Source: Brevibacillus brevis
GTDB taxonomy: Bacteria > Bacillota > Bacilli > Brevibacillales > Brevibacillaceae
NCBI RefSeq assembly: GCF_031583145.1
Contig: NZ_CP134050.1
Location: 3,609,501 to 3,673,500, forward strand
Reading direction: 5' to 3'
Length of the DNA: 64,000 nt
Shown here in pieces: positions 1 to 8,868 of the stretch. Numbering within the stretch: position 1 is the stretch's first letter; each line of letters starts with the position of its first letter. Both the position numbers and the translations under genes were made by a program. Below the pieces are notes generated by a model. The model had not been told where the DNA came from, ran no database searches, and was given only the letters and a program-made list of their open reading frames with translations.

Positions 1-852
<852 letters not shown>

Positions 853-879
853 CGCCGTGAGAAGGAGAGGGATCGATCG

Positions 880-1050
880 ATGGAAGAGGCCATCAGACTG
901 CGCGAAGAAATTTTGCGGCTGCAAGAGTCCCTTCTGGAACATCGCCGCCAGCTATTCGCCTTGCAGCAGAGCTGCTTACACGAATTTCAGGAGACGCCGC
1001 TCGCTCGCACCTGCGTGAAATGCTTGCTGACCGAAAGCCTGTATTACTGA
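880..1050 (+). CDS. Small 56-residue protein with Cys/His pattern, downstream of thiC
   Basis: A 56-codon frame starts at ATG 880 with a good ribosome site (GAAGGAGAGG at 861-870) and ends at TGA 1050. The first 30 residues are charged and heptad-like (EEAIRLREEILRLQESLLEH), predicting a helix or short coiled coil. The second half holds C-x-H and TCVKC, so C32, H34, C45 and C48 could form a zinc site. It sits 27 bases after thiC on the same strand and is probably cotranscribed with it. I do not recognise a function; similar short CxH...CxxC proteins occur in Bacillales. Real gene on ribosome site, spacing and composition. Confidence 0.7.
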   Translation: MEEAIRLREEILRLQESLLEHRRQLFALQQSCLHEFQETPLARTCVKCLLTESLYY

Positions 1051-1132
1051 TCGGAAAAGAGACAACCTGGCTACGCCATACCGTTTGGCGGAGCCGCGGT
1101 TACCCTTATACGGGATCAAGACCTATCTGTAC

Positions 1133-1164
1133 GAAAAAACCGGAGAGTACGCCTCTCCGGTTTG
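1133..1164 (-). terminator. Intrinsic terminator of the exopolysaccharide operon
   Basis: On the minus strand AAACCGGAGAG pairs with CTCTCCGGTTT around a 5-base loop and runs into TTTTTT. It lies just after the stop codon of the last gene of the minus-strand operon. Confidence 0.9.
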
Positions 1165-1169
1165 ATTCC

Positions 1170-2243
1170 TTACTTGGATTGATTCATCAATCGTACGCTG
1201 CCTGGACTCAGATCTCCGAGACGCCACAGTGCGATGTCGTATCCTTCCTGCCAAACGGCGTCCGCCCAAGTCTGAAGCGTCGTTTCATCCGCATACCAGA
1301 CCGTATGCTTCCGCTGCTCCTGGTCAAGATAGGTGAAGTGAAGGCTGCCGCTTGCATTGTTGCGCCTCGGCATTTCCAGGCTGGACTTTGCGAGCTCGGC
1401 TGCCTGGGTCTCTGTTAGCGCTGTGACCTCCCCGCCCTCCGACCAGTCAAATCCTCCAGCGGACAAAGCGATGACTTTCTTGCCCGGGACCTTCTTCATC
1501 CGGCTTGCCAGCTCCGCAATAAAGGAACGATCAGCCTTTGGTCCGGGATCGCTGCTCGGTCCATGCAAATTGTACGCCATCATGACGTATACCGGCCCTT
1601 CCGGTAGGGAAAGCTGCTCGATCGGCGTCCGCGGCTCGAGGACGATGCGCAGCGTCTTGTCCTGTGCGGAAAGGCGTCGGTACAGCTCCCCGTAAAAAGC
1701 GAGCACATGCTCCCAATCCTTCTCCTCGATCCGTTCGTAATCGATTTCGATTCCGTGGAACTGATAGCGGGAAACTGCCTCCATGATCTGGTCGATATGC
1801 CTGTTCCGACTCTCTTCGGTCGCCATGAGCCTCGACACGATGGCCGGGTCTTTCTGCGATTCGCTTCCGTCTTTGCGCAGCTGATCGTTGACGATGGTGA
1901 GATCGAGATGGACCAGACTGCTCTTTTTGGCGACGTCCTGCACCTTGGGCAGAGCATCTTGAAATGCTTTCGTAAAATACAGGTCGTCAGACTCGTCAAA
2001 GTAGGCGGCAAACATTTGCACGCTCGTCAGCCCATCCGTCATTTGCCGCAAATCTTCCGCGCCGGCTTTCCATTGCCAATCGACCAGCCATGCCGTCTTT
2101 TCCAAGGGCTGCTTCGCTGCAGCGGTCGGCATCCGATCCGTTGTATCGCCTATCGTCGCACACCCTGATAGAAGGGCGCCCGCCATCCCCACTTTCATTG
2201 TCCAAGCCATTATCCGGTATAGCACCCGCTTTGTATTTGCCAC
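1170..2243 (-). CDS. GH18-like glycosidase lipoprotein, last gene of the exopolysaccharide operon
   Basis: 357 residues from a GTG start preceded by AAAAGGAGA. A short hydrophobic N-terminus ends in LLSGC (C28), a lipobox, so the protein should be anchored on the outer face of the membrane. The rest fits a TIM-barrel of the glycoside hydrolase 18 family: the catalytic strand reads HGIEIDYE (residues 163-170), matching DGxDxDxE with D168 and the acid E170 kept but the first two aspartates changed to H163 and E166. Later MMAYNLHG and ALWRLGD match the GH18 strands at the end of the barrel. It follows the jelly-roll protein by 26 bases. By analogy with PgaB and PelA, which pair hydrolase and deacetylase activities in exopolysaccharide export, it probably trims or releases the polymer; this is inference. 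Confidence 0.8.
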   Translation of the reverse strand: MANTKRVLYRIMAWTMKVGMAGALLSGCATIGDTTDRMPTAAAKQPLEKTAWLVDWQWKAGAEDLRQMTDGLTSVQMFAAYFDESDDLYFTKAFQDALPKVQDVAKKSSLVHLDLTIVNDQLRKDGSESQKDPAIVSRLMATEESRNRHIDQIMEAVSRYQFHGIEIDYERIEEKDWEHVLAFYGELYRRLSAQDKTLRIVLEPRTPIEQLSLPEGPVYVMMAYNLHGPSSDPGPKADRSFIAELASRMKKVPGKKVIALSAGGFDWSEGGEVTALTETQAAELAKSSLEMPRRNNASGSLHFTYLDQEQRKHTVWYADETTLQTWADAVWQEGYDIALWRLGDLSPGSVRLMNQSK

Positions 2244-2269
2244 CAGCCTCGGATCTCCTTTTCAACTGA

Positions 2270-4030
2270 TCAAAATGTGTCCATGACCCAATCGATGCAA
2301 ACGTTCCATCCACGCTTGACTGCGTTTACCACCTTTTCCCATCCGGTGTACGAATTGTGAAACAGCATGACTTCCTTGCCGTCTGCACCTGACAGCTCCG
2401 AGATTTGCAGATCCGTAAATACGGCGTCGTATATGTCGTCCTTTTTGTTTTTCTCGCTGTACGCGGACTCCAGCGCTACGCCGCCCTTCTCCAAGCCACG
2501 ATCGAAGCTCTGGCTGATCCACTGCTTGCCATCCACCGATACGTTGAGTTGATCGCCGCTGACCCGGATGTCGAGCATGCGGGTGTTCTGGATATTGACC
2601 GGATAACCTTCGTCTTCTTCCTTGGCTCCCGCAGCCGTCTGGGCATTGGTGTACACAGTCGCCTTGTCGTAGGACAAATCTTCCGGACGCCAGCTGATTT
2701 CATTTAATTTGACCGTCGCCAGCTCCGTGACAGCACCGCCCGGCCGCTTCTCTTCCACTGTCAATTCGTTATCGCGAAGCGTCACTCGCACATACGCGTC
2801 TTTGGCTCGGTCAAAACGAACGTATACGCTCTGCTCTCCGACGACGTTGCCTTCCAGCTTGGCTGAGATGTGCAGATTGCGCTGATTCTCGCTGTTCTTG
2901 AGAAACAGCATGCCGCTTCCCCCTGGCGGCGAAGTCAGCACCAGCTTGTTCCCCTTGTACTCATCCGCCCCGCTCAATCGCTCCCATTGCTCGGCCTGAA
3001 GCTCGTCGCCCCTTTCGAACCTCACTTTTTGCTGTGTATCCTTCTGGATCTTCATCAGCAGATGGTTCGTGTACCAATACGGAGCGGCCTGAAGTCTGGT
3101 CAGGTCGTACAGGCTGTCCTTGCTGGTATTGTAAGCCGTGCCCTCCCTGTTGAAGTGCATGGCAAACAGCTGACGAATATTCGTGTCATTCACGTCGGAA
3201 ACCAATCGGTTCATCCCGTTGTACAACGTATTGGCGTGCATGATCATGTACACCTGCGGCACAAAGCCCAGCGTCTTCGTGTATACCTCGTTCATCTCCT
3301 GGTAGTCATGGCTGATCCGGGCTTCCATCTGCGCTCTGTCTTCCACCGGGATCATGTTGGCGTCCCGTATGAAGTCCATCAGGTAATGGTTGTAATACGC
3401 CACATCGCCCTTTGCCGTCATCTCGTTTTCGTCCCGGACGCCGACAAAACGCCCCTGCCGATCGAAGATATTGATGTACGTAAGCCGGTAGCCGTTCGTC
3501 CCGAGCTCCCAATACCCCGACTCCTTCATCTTCAACAGATCGTTCGGCTGAAGAAATTTGTGGTCGCTGTTCCCCATCTTATTGGCGTAGGACAACGCCG
3601 TCGCCTTGTCATTGTACTTTTCCAGCAGGGGCTGGGCGAACAGATGAGAGTCGTTTCGCCCGTCTTCGAAAGCCAAAAAGAGCGCTTTATCGGGAAGCGG
3701 CTTCTTCTCCTTGTAGAAATCGAGAACGTCCTGCTGGGAAATCGTTACGTATCCTTGATCTTTCAGCGCCTTCAGCTGCTCGTCCAAATGCTCCTGCGCG
3801 ATCAGCTTTGGAGTGCCTGTCCGCCCGACCCCAAAGTAGGAAATGGCGATAAAGCCTTTGTCATTGTGCCAGGCCGTACGATCCGGTTCCACGTATTGAT
3901 TTGGATCGAACACGGCTTGGTACAGGATGGCTCCCACAGCCAGCAGGATAGCGAACTGACCGATGGTGCGAACCGCTTTCCGGCGATTTTTTTTGGAAAC
4001 GTCCAGGGCGGTGATTCGTTTTTTCCTCAT
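2270..4030 (-). CDS. Membrane-anchored NodB-like (deacetylase-fold) protein with C-terminal jelly-roll domain
   Basis: 586 residues. An N-terminal membrane segment (about residues 22-42) is followed by an extracellular NodB-like part: the segments FIAISYFGVG, LDEQLKALKDQGYVTIS and FLAFEDGRND follow the order seen in PgaB/YdaL-type carbohydrate esterase relatives. The metal site is not intact: the TFDDG-type motif reads AFEDGR and no clear HxxxH is visible, so activity as a deacetylase is doubtful. From about residue 350 to 560 the sequence looks like a beta-rich concanavalin-type sandwich (SAKLEGNVVGEQSVYVRF, LNVSVDGKQW), which often binds glycans. It is fifth in the six-gene operon, 41 bases after the synthase. 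Likely a polymer-binding or modifying component at the cell surface. Confidence 0.72.
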   Translation of the reverse strand: MRKKRITALDVSKKNRRKAVRTIGQFAILLAVGAILYQAVFDPNQYVEPDRTAWHNDKGFIAISYFGVGRTGTPKLIAQEHLDEQLKALKDQGYVTISQQDVLDFYKEKKPLPDKALFLAFEDGRNDSHLFAQPLLEKYNDKATALSYANKMGNSDHKFLQPNDLLKMKESGYWELGTNGYRLTYINIFDRQGRFVGVRDENEMTAKGDVAYYNHYLMDFIRDANMIPVEDRAQMEARISHDYQEMNEVYTKTLGFVPQVYMIMHANTLYNGMNRLVSDVNDTNIRQLFAMHFNREGTAYNTSKDSLYDLTRLQAAPYWYTNHLLMKIQKDTQQKVRFERGDELQAEQWERLSGADEYKGNKLVLTSPPGGSGMLFLKNSENQRNLHISAKLEGNVVGEQSVYVRFDRAKDAYVRVTLRDNELTVEEKRPGGAVTELATVKLNEISWRPEDLSYDKATVYTNAQTAAGAKEEDEGYPVNIQNTRMLDIRVSGDQLNVSVDGKQWISQSFDRGLEKGGVALESAYSEKNKKDDIYDAVFTDLQISELSGADGKEVMLFHNSYTGWEKVVNAVKRGWNVCIDWVMDTF

Positions 4031-4071
4031 CGCTTATCCCACCCACATTCTACGAATCTTACAGGCCGCCA

Positions 4072-5943
4072 TCAAAAAGGCAGCCCGAATCCTTTTTTGT
4101 TTTTCTTTCGAGCTTCCTTTCTTTTTCGCGCTTCAACATCCTGCGGCGTTTCCCTCGTTCCCCAGGTCGATTTCCAGAAGGTCACCCAGGCGACGGGCAT
4201 TTGCCACAACAGCACGAATTCGTAAAACAGGCAAAATACCATTCCGAATATCCAGAGTCTGCTCTTGCGGTAGAGCAAGTGAGCGAGACTCATCAACAGA
4301 GCCATCATGAACAGGCCCATGAGGAACGTGCCCGGAAAGATGTGGTGAACGAGCGGAACGTATCCCAGATTGTACAGCACGATGACCGGTGCAGCGATCG
4401 GCACAATCAGACCGATGTAGAAGAAAAGGGCCATAAACGGTTCCTTTCTCCAGATAAACGTACTTGCCCGAAGCGACTCCCGCAGCCACGAACGCTTCCA
4501 GCGCATTTGCTGCTTCAAAAACACGCTCATCTCCGAAGGGACGATCGTGGAGCAGATCGCGGAGTCTTGATACGAGGTCCGATGCGTCTTGAGAATGAAG
4601 TTGGTCATACTTCGATCGTCTCCGAACGTCGCAGGCTGGCCGAGAAACTTTTGCGTCAGCCAGGCTTCGGAGTGCTTCAGCACCAGTTCTTTGCGGTAGC
4701 AGGACAATGGACCAGACAGGCACGTCACGCTGTCAAACCAGGCCTCCGCTGCCTTCATGATGCGGAAGGCGATATAGTAGCGCACCGTCTGCAGCTTGGT
4801 GATCGAATTGGTAAACTTGTTCTCGACGTCGGTACGCCCCGCTACGCCGCCCATCTTCGGATCCTGAAAAGGCTGAACGAGATGTCTGATCGCAGTCGGC
4901 TCCAAAAAGCTGTCCGAATCGACGAATACGACCAAATCGTGCTTCGCCATCTCCACACCCTTCACCAGAGCGACCCGCTTCCCTCCATTTTCGGAAAGAA
5001 CGTGCATCCGTACGCGCTCTTTGGTCTGGAATCGCTCCGCCTCATTGTGGATCATGGAGATGACTTTTTCGATCTGTTCGACAGACTTGTCCGTGGAACG
5101 GTCATCCACGACGATGACTTCCAGTTTGTCGATCGGGTAATTTTGATTCACACAGCTCAAAATAGTCCGGTGTATCCATTTTTCTTCATTAAAACACGGG
5201 ATGATGATCGACACTCCGGGGGTGAAGTCCGGATTGATCGGCACATCGCGGTAGAGCGCTCCGAAAAAGTAGCGCGTCAACAGGAAGGCAGCCGCGATGA
5301 TGCTATACAAGTACAACAAGATGTTGTACGAAAAGTAAATTACGCTCTCCGCCCGCATGAGCATGATAAAAATCGCCGACAGGAGCAAGAAACCGCTGGA
5401 GGTGTAGATCGCGTATCCCCAGCGTTTCTTTTGGAAATACTCCGTCAGCGGTTTGGCAAATTCGATGCCCACCATCCACTTCTCTTGCACCTCGTCCTCT
5501 TGGGCATACGTCCGAACGACAGTGGCCTCTATGTTCACAGTCGATTCGAACCCTTCCGGCATCGTCCCCGGAGGGATTTCGCAGTGGATGCTCACCTTTT
5601 TCCCCTCAAACAGTTGGCCTGCAGCGGATGGGGCAAATTCCGCCAAGAGCCCCGTGGAAGAAATATCGACAGCCCGTCCTTTCAGCGAATGCTTCCGCTG
5701 TTGACCGCGCGTATAGACCCGCACTTCAAAATTGGCCATGTATCGCAGGCTAAGCATGCGGAGCTTGTCCAAATATTCCGGGTCCGCCTGCGTTTGGTCC
5801 GCCCCTTTGGCGTCCTTGACTCCTCGACGGTCTACCTGATTGCGTATCCTTTCAGGATCTGGCACGTTGGACAAAAGGCGCCGGTCTGCACGGGATACCG
5901 TCAGCACTTCTCCGACCTTCTTCTTTTTGTTGCTATGAAACAC
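4072..5943 (-). CDS. PilZ-GT2 fusion polysaccharide synthase, predicted c-di-GMP-controlled
   Basis: 623 residues from GTG with GGAGAGGG upstream. Residues about 60-170 form a PilZ domain with both c-di-GMP motifs: RGQQR (R79, R83) and DISSTG (D93, S95, G98). Two membrane helices (about 180-230) precede a processive family-2 glycosyltransferase domain of the hyaluronan/NodC/Alg8 type: DD at 280-281, DSD at 342-344, GDDR at 441-444 and QQMRW at 478-482 (the QxxRW motif). Further helices follow (500-600) and the tail is very basic. Membrane synthases of this type polymerise a nucleotide sugar and push the chain through the membrane. In the operon it follows the nucleotide-sugar dehydrogenase by 21 bases. 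Having the c-di-GMP receptor fused in front of the synthase differs from BcsA, where PilZ is C-terminal, and from Alg8/Alg44, where it is a separate protein. The polymer is unknown. Confidence 0.9.
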   Translation of the reverse strand: MFHSNKKKKVGEVLTVSRADRRLLSNVPDPERIRNQVDRRGVKDAKGADQTQADPEYLDKLRMLSLRYMANFEVRVYTRGQQRKHSLKGRAVDISSTGLLAEFAPSAAGQLFEGKKVSIHCEIPPGTMPEGFESTVNIEATVVRTYAQEDEVQEKWMVGIEFAKPLTEYFQKKRWGYAIYTSSGFLLLSAIFIMLMRAESVIYFSYNILLYLYSIIAAAFLLTRYFFGALYRDVPINPDFTPGVSIIIPCFNEEKWIHRTILSCVNQNYPIDKLEVIVVDDRSTDKSVEQIEKVISMIHNEAERFQTKERVRMHVLSENGGKRVALVKGVEMAKHDLVVFVDSDSFLEPTAIRHLVQPFQDPKMGGVAGRTDVENKFTNSITKLQTVRYYIAFRIMKAAEAWFDSVTCLSGPLSCYRKELVLKHSEAWLTQKFLGQPATFGDDRSMTNFILKTHRTSYQDSAICSTIVPSEMSVFLKQQMRWKRSWLRESLRASTFIWRKEPFMALFFYIGLIVPIAAPVIVLYNLGYVPLVHHIFPGTFLMGLFMMALLMSLAHLLYRKSRLWIFGMVFCLFYEFVLLWQMPVAWVTFWKSTWGTRETPQDVEARKRKEARKKNKKGFGLPF

Positions 5944-5964
5944 GGTCGCCCTCTCCCTTTCCGC

Positions 5965-7278
5965 TTACAAACTCCAGTAGTGATAACCGTTCTTCTCAAG
6001 GGTCTCCCGATCAAAGACGCCTTTGATGTCGATCATCACTCTTTTCTTTTCTTTGCCGTACATGCTCTCGATCTCTTCCAGGCGCATTTGGGCAAATGGC
6101 GCATGCGGAACCGCCACGACGACCACGTCCAGATCGGTAAGGTCCTCCAGCTCGGAAAGCTCGATTCCGAATTCCTCGTAAGCCTGACGCGAATCGACCA
6201 GTGGATCCACGACGAGGGGAAGCATTCCGTATTCGTGCAGTTCGAAAATTATGTCGGTCACTTTCGTATTGCGGATGTCCGCGCAATTTTCTTTATAAGA
6301 AAGCCCAAGAACGCCGATCCTGACGTTGGGCACATCCAGCTTCAGCCGAACAACCGTCTTGATGATCTGCTCGGCGATGTATTTCCCCATTCCGTCATTG
6401 ATGTGCCGGCCAGCCAGGATGATTTTCGAGTGGTACCCGCTGTCCTCGGCTTTATACGTCAAATAGTACGGGTCGATCCCGATGCAATGGCCGCCGACCA
6501 GCCCAGGCGTGAATGGGAGGAAATTCCACTTCGTTCCGGCAGCCTGCAGGACCGATTTGGTATTGATCCCGATCTGATGAAAGAGCATGGCCAGCTCGTT
6601 CATAAACGCGATATTGATATCCCGTTGCGCGTTTTCGATCACTTTTGCGGCTTCTGCCACCTTGATGCTCTCTGCCCGATAAACGCCTGCCTCTACGGCC
6701 AGGCTATACACGCGCGCCACGACATCCAGCGTCTCCTCATCCATGCCGGAAACGATCTTGACAATGTTTTCGAAGCGGTGCTCCGTGTCCCCCGGATTGA
6801 TCCTCTCCGGCGAGTACCCGATTTTGAAATCGATCCCGCTGCGCAGTCCGGACTCGGCCTCCAGCAGAGGGATGCATACCTCTTCCGTCACACCCGGATA
6901 AACCGTCGATTCGAACACGACCACGGAGCCCTTCGGCATGTGTCGTGCCACGGTTCTCGCCGCGGCTTTTACGTAGTGCAGATCCGGAACGTTGCCGCTT
7001 TGGATCGGCGTCGGCACCGCGATGATGAAAAAGCGTGCCTCACTCAGGCGCTCCTCCTCGTCCGTAAACTCGATCGAGGTTTCCCTAAGCCTCTCGGGTT
7101 CCACACTCCCGTCCCGGCATATCCCGTTCTGAAAGTCTTCTATTTTTTGGCGATTCACGTCAAAACCGATGACGCTCGCTTTCCTCGACAAAGCTACTGC
7201 TACCGGAAGTCCGACATATCCAAGTCCGACTACCGCAATTTTTTCCTGCCGGTCTACAATCGCTTCAAACAACCCCAT
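5965..7278 (-). CDS. UDP-N-acetylhexosamine 6-dehydrogenase (TviB/WbpO type)
   Basis: 437 residues. The N-terminal Rossmann motif is GLGYVGLPVA, and the stretch GTKWNFLPFTPGLVGGHCIG contains the catalytic cysteine with the GGHCIG signature of UDP-sugar dehydrogenases. Long stretches (YSPERINPGDTEH, KVAEAAKVIENAQRDINIA, LGLSYKENCADIRNTK) match the TviB/VipA/WbpO subgroup, which oxidises UDP-GlcNAc or UDP-GalNAc at C6, better than the UDP-glucose dehydrogenase subgroup. It would use two NAD+ per sugar and make UDP-N-acetylhexosaminuronate in the cytoplasm. It lies between the deacetylase genes and the synthase (gap 28 and 21 bases), which makes its product the likely synthase substrate. The exact sugar cannot be told from sequence alone. 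Confidence 0.88.
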   Translation of the reverse strand: MGLFEAIVDRQEKIAVVGLGYVGLPVAVALSRKASVIGFDVNRQKIEDFQNGICRDGSVEPERLRETSIEFTDEEERLSEARFFIIAVPTPIQSGNVPDLHYVKAAARTVARHMPKGSVVVFESTVYPGVTEEVCIPLLEAESGLRSGIDFKIGYSPERINPGDTEHRFENIVKIVSGMDEETLDVVARVYSLAVEAGVYRAESIKVAEAAKVIENAQRDINIAFMNELAMLFHQIGINTKSVLQAAGTKWNFLPFTPGLVGGHCIGIDPYYLTYKAEDSGYHSKIILAGRHINDGMGKYIAEQIIKTVVRLKLDVPNVRIGVLGLSYKENCADIRNTKVTDIIFELHEYGMLPLVVDPLVDSRQAYEEFGIELSELEDLTDLDVVVVAVPHAPFAQMRLEEIESMYGKEKKRVMIDIKGVFDRETLEKNGYHYWSL

Positions 7279-7306
7279 GATGTCAACACTCTCCTGCTTT
7301 GCTCGA

Positions 7307-8758
7307 TTATGGACCCAACATGTCTGACAGCTTCACAAATGTATATCCCTGACTCCTCAGCTTTTCGATGACGATCGGCAGTGCTTCCGCCGTGTGGATG
7401 TCATCCAGCATGTGCATCAGGATGATGCTTCCACTGTGTGTTTGCTTCAAAATGGCGTTCACGATGTCGTCAGCTGATTTGCTCTTGTCATAATCGGACG
7501 GATCGACATCGAAGTTGGCCACGGTGTGATAGCCTGTCGCTCCGATTGCTTTCAGCGTCGCTTGGCTGAACTCCCCTGTCGGGGGACGGAAGTACATCGT
7601 CGGCTTTTTCTGGATGGCCTCCGTAATGATCCGGTGCGCCTTGACGATTTCCTCTTGCAGCTGCTCCTGCGTGATTTTCGTGTTGACCGGGTGGGAATAC
7701 GTGTGGTTGGCCACATCGTGCCCACCCTCGGCAATCGCCCTCGCGAGATTGGGGTTTCTCTCCACTCCGTCCGCCCGCAAAAAGAAAGAGGCTTTGACGT
7801 CGTACTTGTCCAGGGTGTCCAGTATTTTCGTGATCGTGTAGTCCGTGCCCCAATCGTCAAAAGTCAGCGCGATTTCTTTTTTGCCTGTATCCATGTGCGT
7901 CACGAGCCGGTACGCGGCACGGTCATAGTCCGCATTGATCTTGGCGGCATCGTACCCGTCGATTTGTTCGAGGGGCTTCTTCTTTGAACCGACTGCAATC
8001 AGGTCGCGAAGCGTTGCAAACTGGTAGCCTGCATCTGCTGCCGCCTTTGCAATCAGCGCCAGGTTGGGGAGGAGCTGCTTGCTCTCTACCGTGTCCATCG
8101 CGATGATGCCGCCCCGATTGATGTATTTCCGGATGTAGCGGTACTTTTGCTCTTCGGTCTCGTTCTCCCAATTATGTAAAAACAGACTCGCAGTGATCAC
8201 GGCTTCCTGCCCGTTTTGAGCGGCGGCAGCCCGGATGTCATCGCTTGCCTTCGCTGCCCACGTTCTGACATAGCGCGGCGTGATGCCGGTCTTTTGCTGG
8301 ATGACTTCCTTGCCGAGCTTGATCTCCTTGTCAATCTGATCGTAGTCGAGCTTGGTCAGGTCGAGCTGATTGAGGGTGTTGTTTTCGATTTCATGCCCGC
8401 GCGCGAGAATTTCTTTTGCCAGATTCGGCTCCTCGGCTACCCTCATACCCGGCAAGAAGAAAGTCGCCTTGATATGGACCTTGTCCAATTCATCCAACAG
8501 CAGCCTCATCGTCTTGCTGTCCGCCATCCCGTTAAAGGTAAGGGCGAGTTTTCTCTGCGTCGTATACACGGAAGAAACCATCTTGCTCGGTTCGCCGGTC
8601 AAGCGCGCTGCTTTTTGCACCGCTTTATTCGGTGCCGAGACATAACCGACCGCCCTCTCTGATCTCTGGGCCGGGGCACAGCCACCTGCTGCCATAGCAA
8701 GTGCCATGGCTGCCAGCATCCATTTCGTACCAAGTCTTTTGTTTGTTTTCCTGACCAT
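7307..8758 (-). CDS. Double NodB-domain polysaccharide deacetylase lipoprotein (copy 2)
   Basis: About 483 residues from ATG 8758; a TTG three codons upstream, 5 bases after GGAAGG, is an equally good start. The N-terminus has a basic stretch, a hydrophobic core and AAGGC, a probable lipobox. Two carbohydrate-esterase-4 domains follow. The first lacks the catalytic site: TFNGMAD replaces TFDDG and NNTLNQ replaces the HxxxH metal ligands. The second is intact: TFDDWGTD, ANHTYSHP, RPPTGEF and ILMHM are all present. Active CE4 enzymes remove N-acetyl groups from GlcNAc-type residues in peptidoglycan or exopolysaccharide, using a divalent metal. It is a close paralogue of the upstream gene and is 28 bases ahead of the dehydrogenase gene. 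Confidence 0.88.
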   Translation of the reverse strand: MVRKTNKRLGTKWMLAAMALAMAAGGCAPAQRSERAVGYVSAPNKAVQKAARLTGEPSKMVSSVYTTQRKLALTFNGMADSKTMRLLLDELDKVHIKATFFLPGMRVAEEPNLAKEILARGHEIENNTLNQLDLTKLDYDQIDKEIKLGKEVIQQKTGITPRYVRTWAAKASDDIRAAAAQNGQEAVITASLFLHNWENETEEQKYRYIRKYINRGGIIAMDTVESKQLLPNLALIAKAAADAGYQFATLRDLIAVGSKKKPLEQIDGYDAAKINADYDRAAYRLVTHMDTGKKEIALTFDDWGTDYTITKILDTLDKYDVKASFFLRADGVERNPNLARAIAEGGHDVANHTYSHPVNTKITQEQLQEEIVKAHRIITEAIQKKPTMYFRPPTGEFSQATLKAIGATGYHTVANFDVDPSDYDKSKSADDIVNAILKQTHSGSIILMHMLDDIHTAEALPIVIEKLRSQGYTFVKLSDMLGP

Positions 8759-8868
8759 TGCCGTCAAGTTCCCCTTCCTTTGCAAAGTGTACGACTTCAC
8801 CCACCATTTGTCCGTTTGCCAATTTTTTAATCCTACTCTGAATCGAAACAGTCAGGCTAGTGCCAATT

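Noticed and set aside
2870..4225. A 451-codon plus-strand frame opposite the NodB-like/jelly-roll gene
   Set aside because: Antisense shadow; the minus-strand gene has domains, a ribosome site and operon context.
4201..7371. A 1056-codon open frame on the plus strand
   Set aside because: It runs antisense to the PilZ-GT2 and dehydrogenase genes and across the gap between them; composition is His/Arg/Gln-rich, no ribosome site or family features. It is a shadow created by codon bias.
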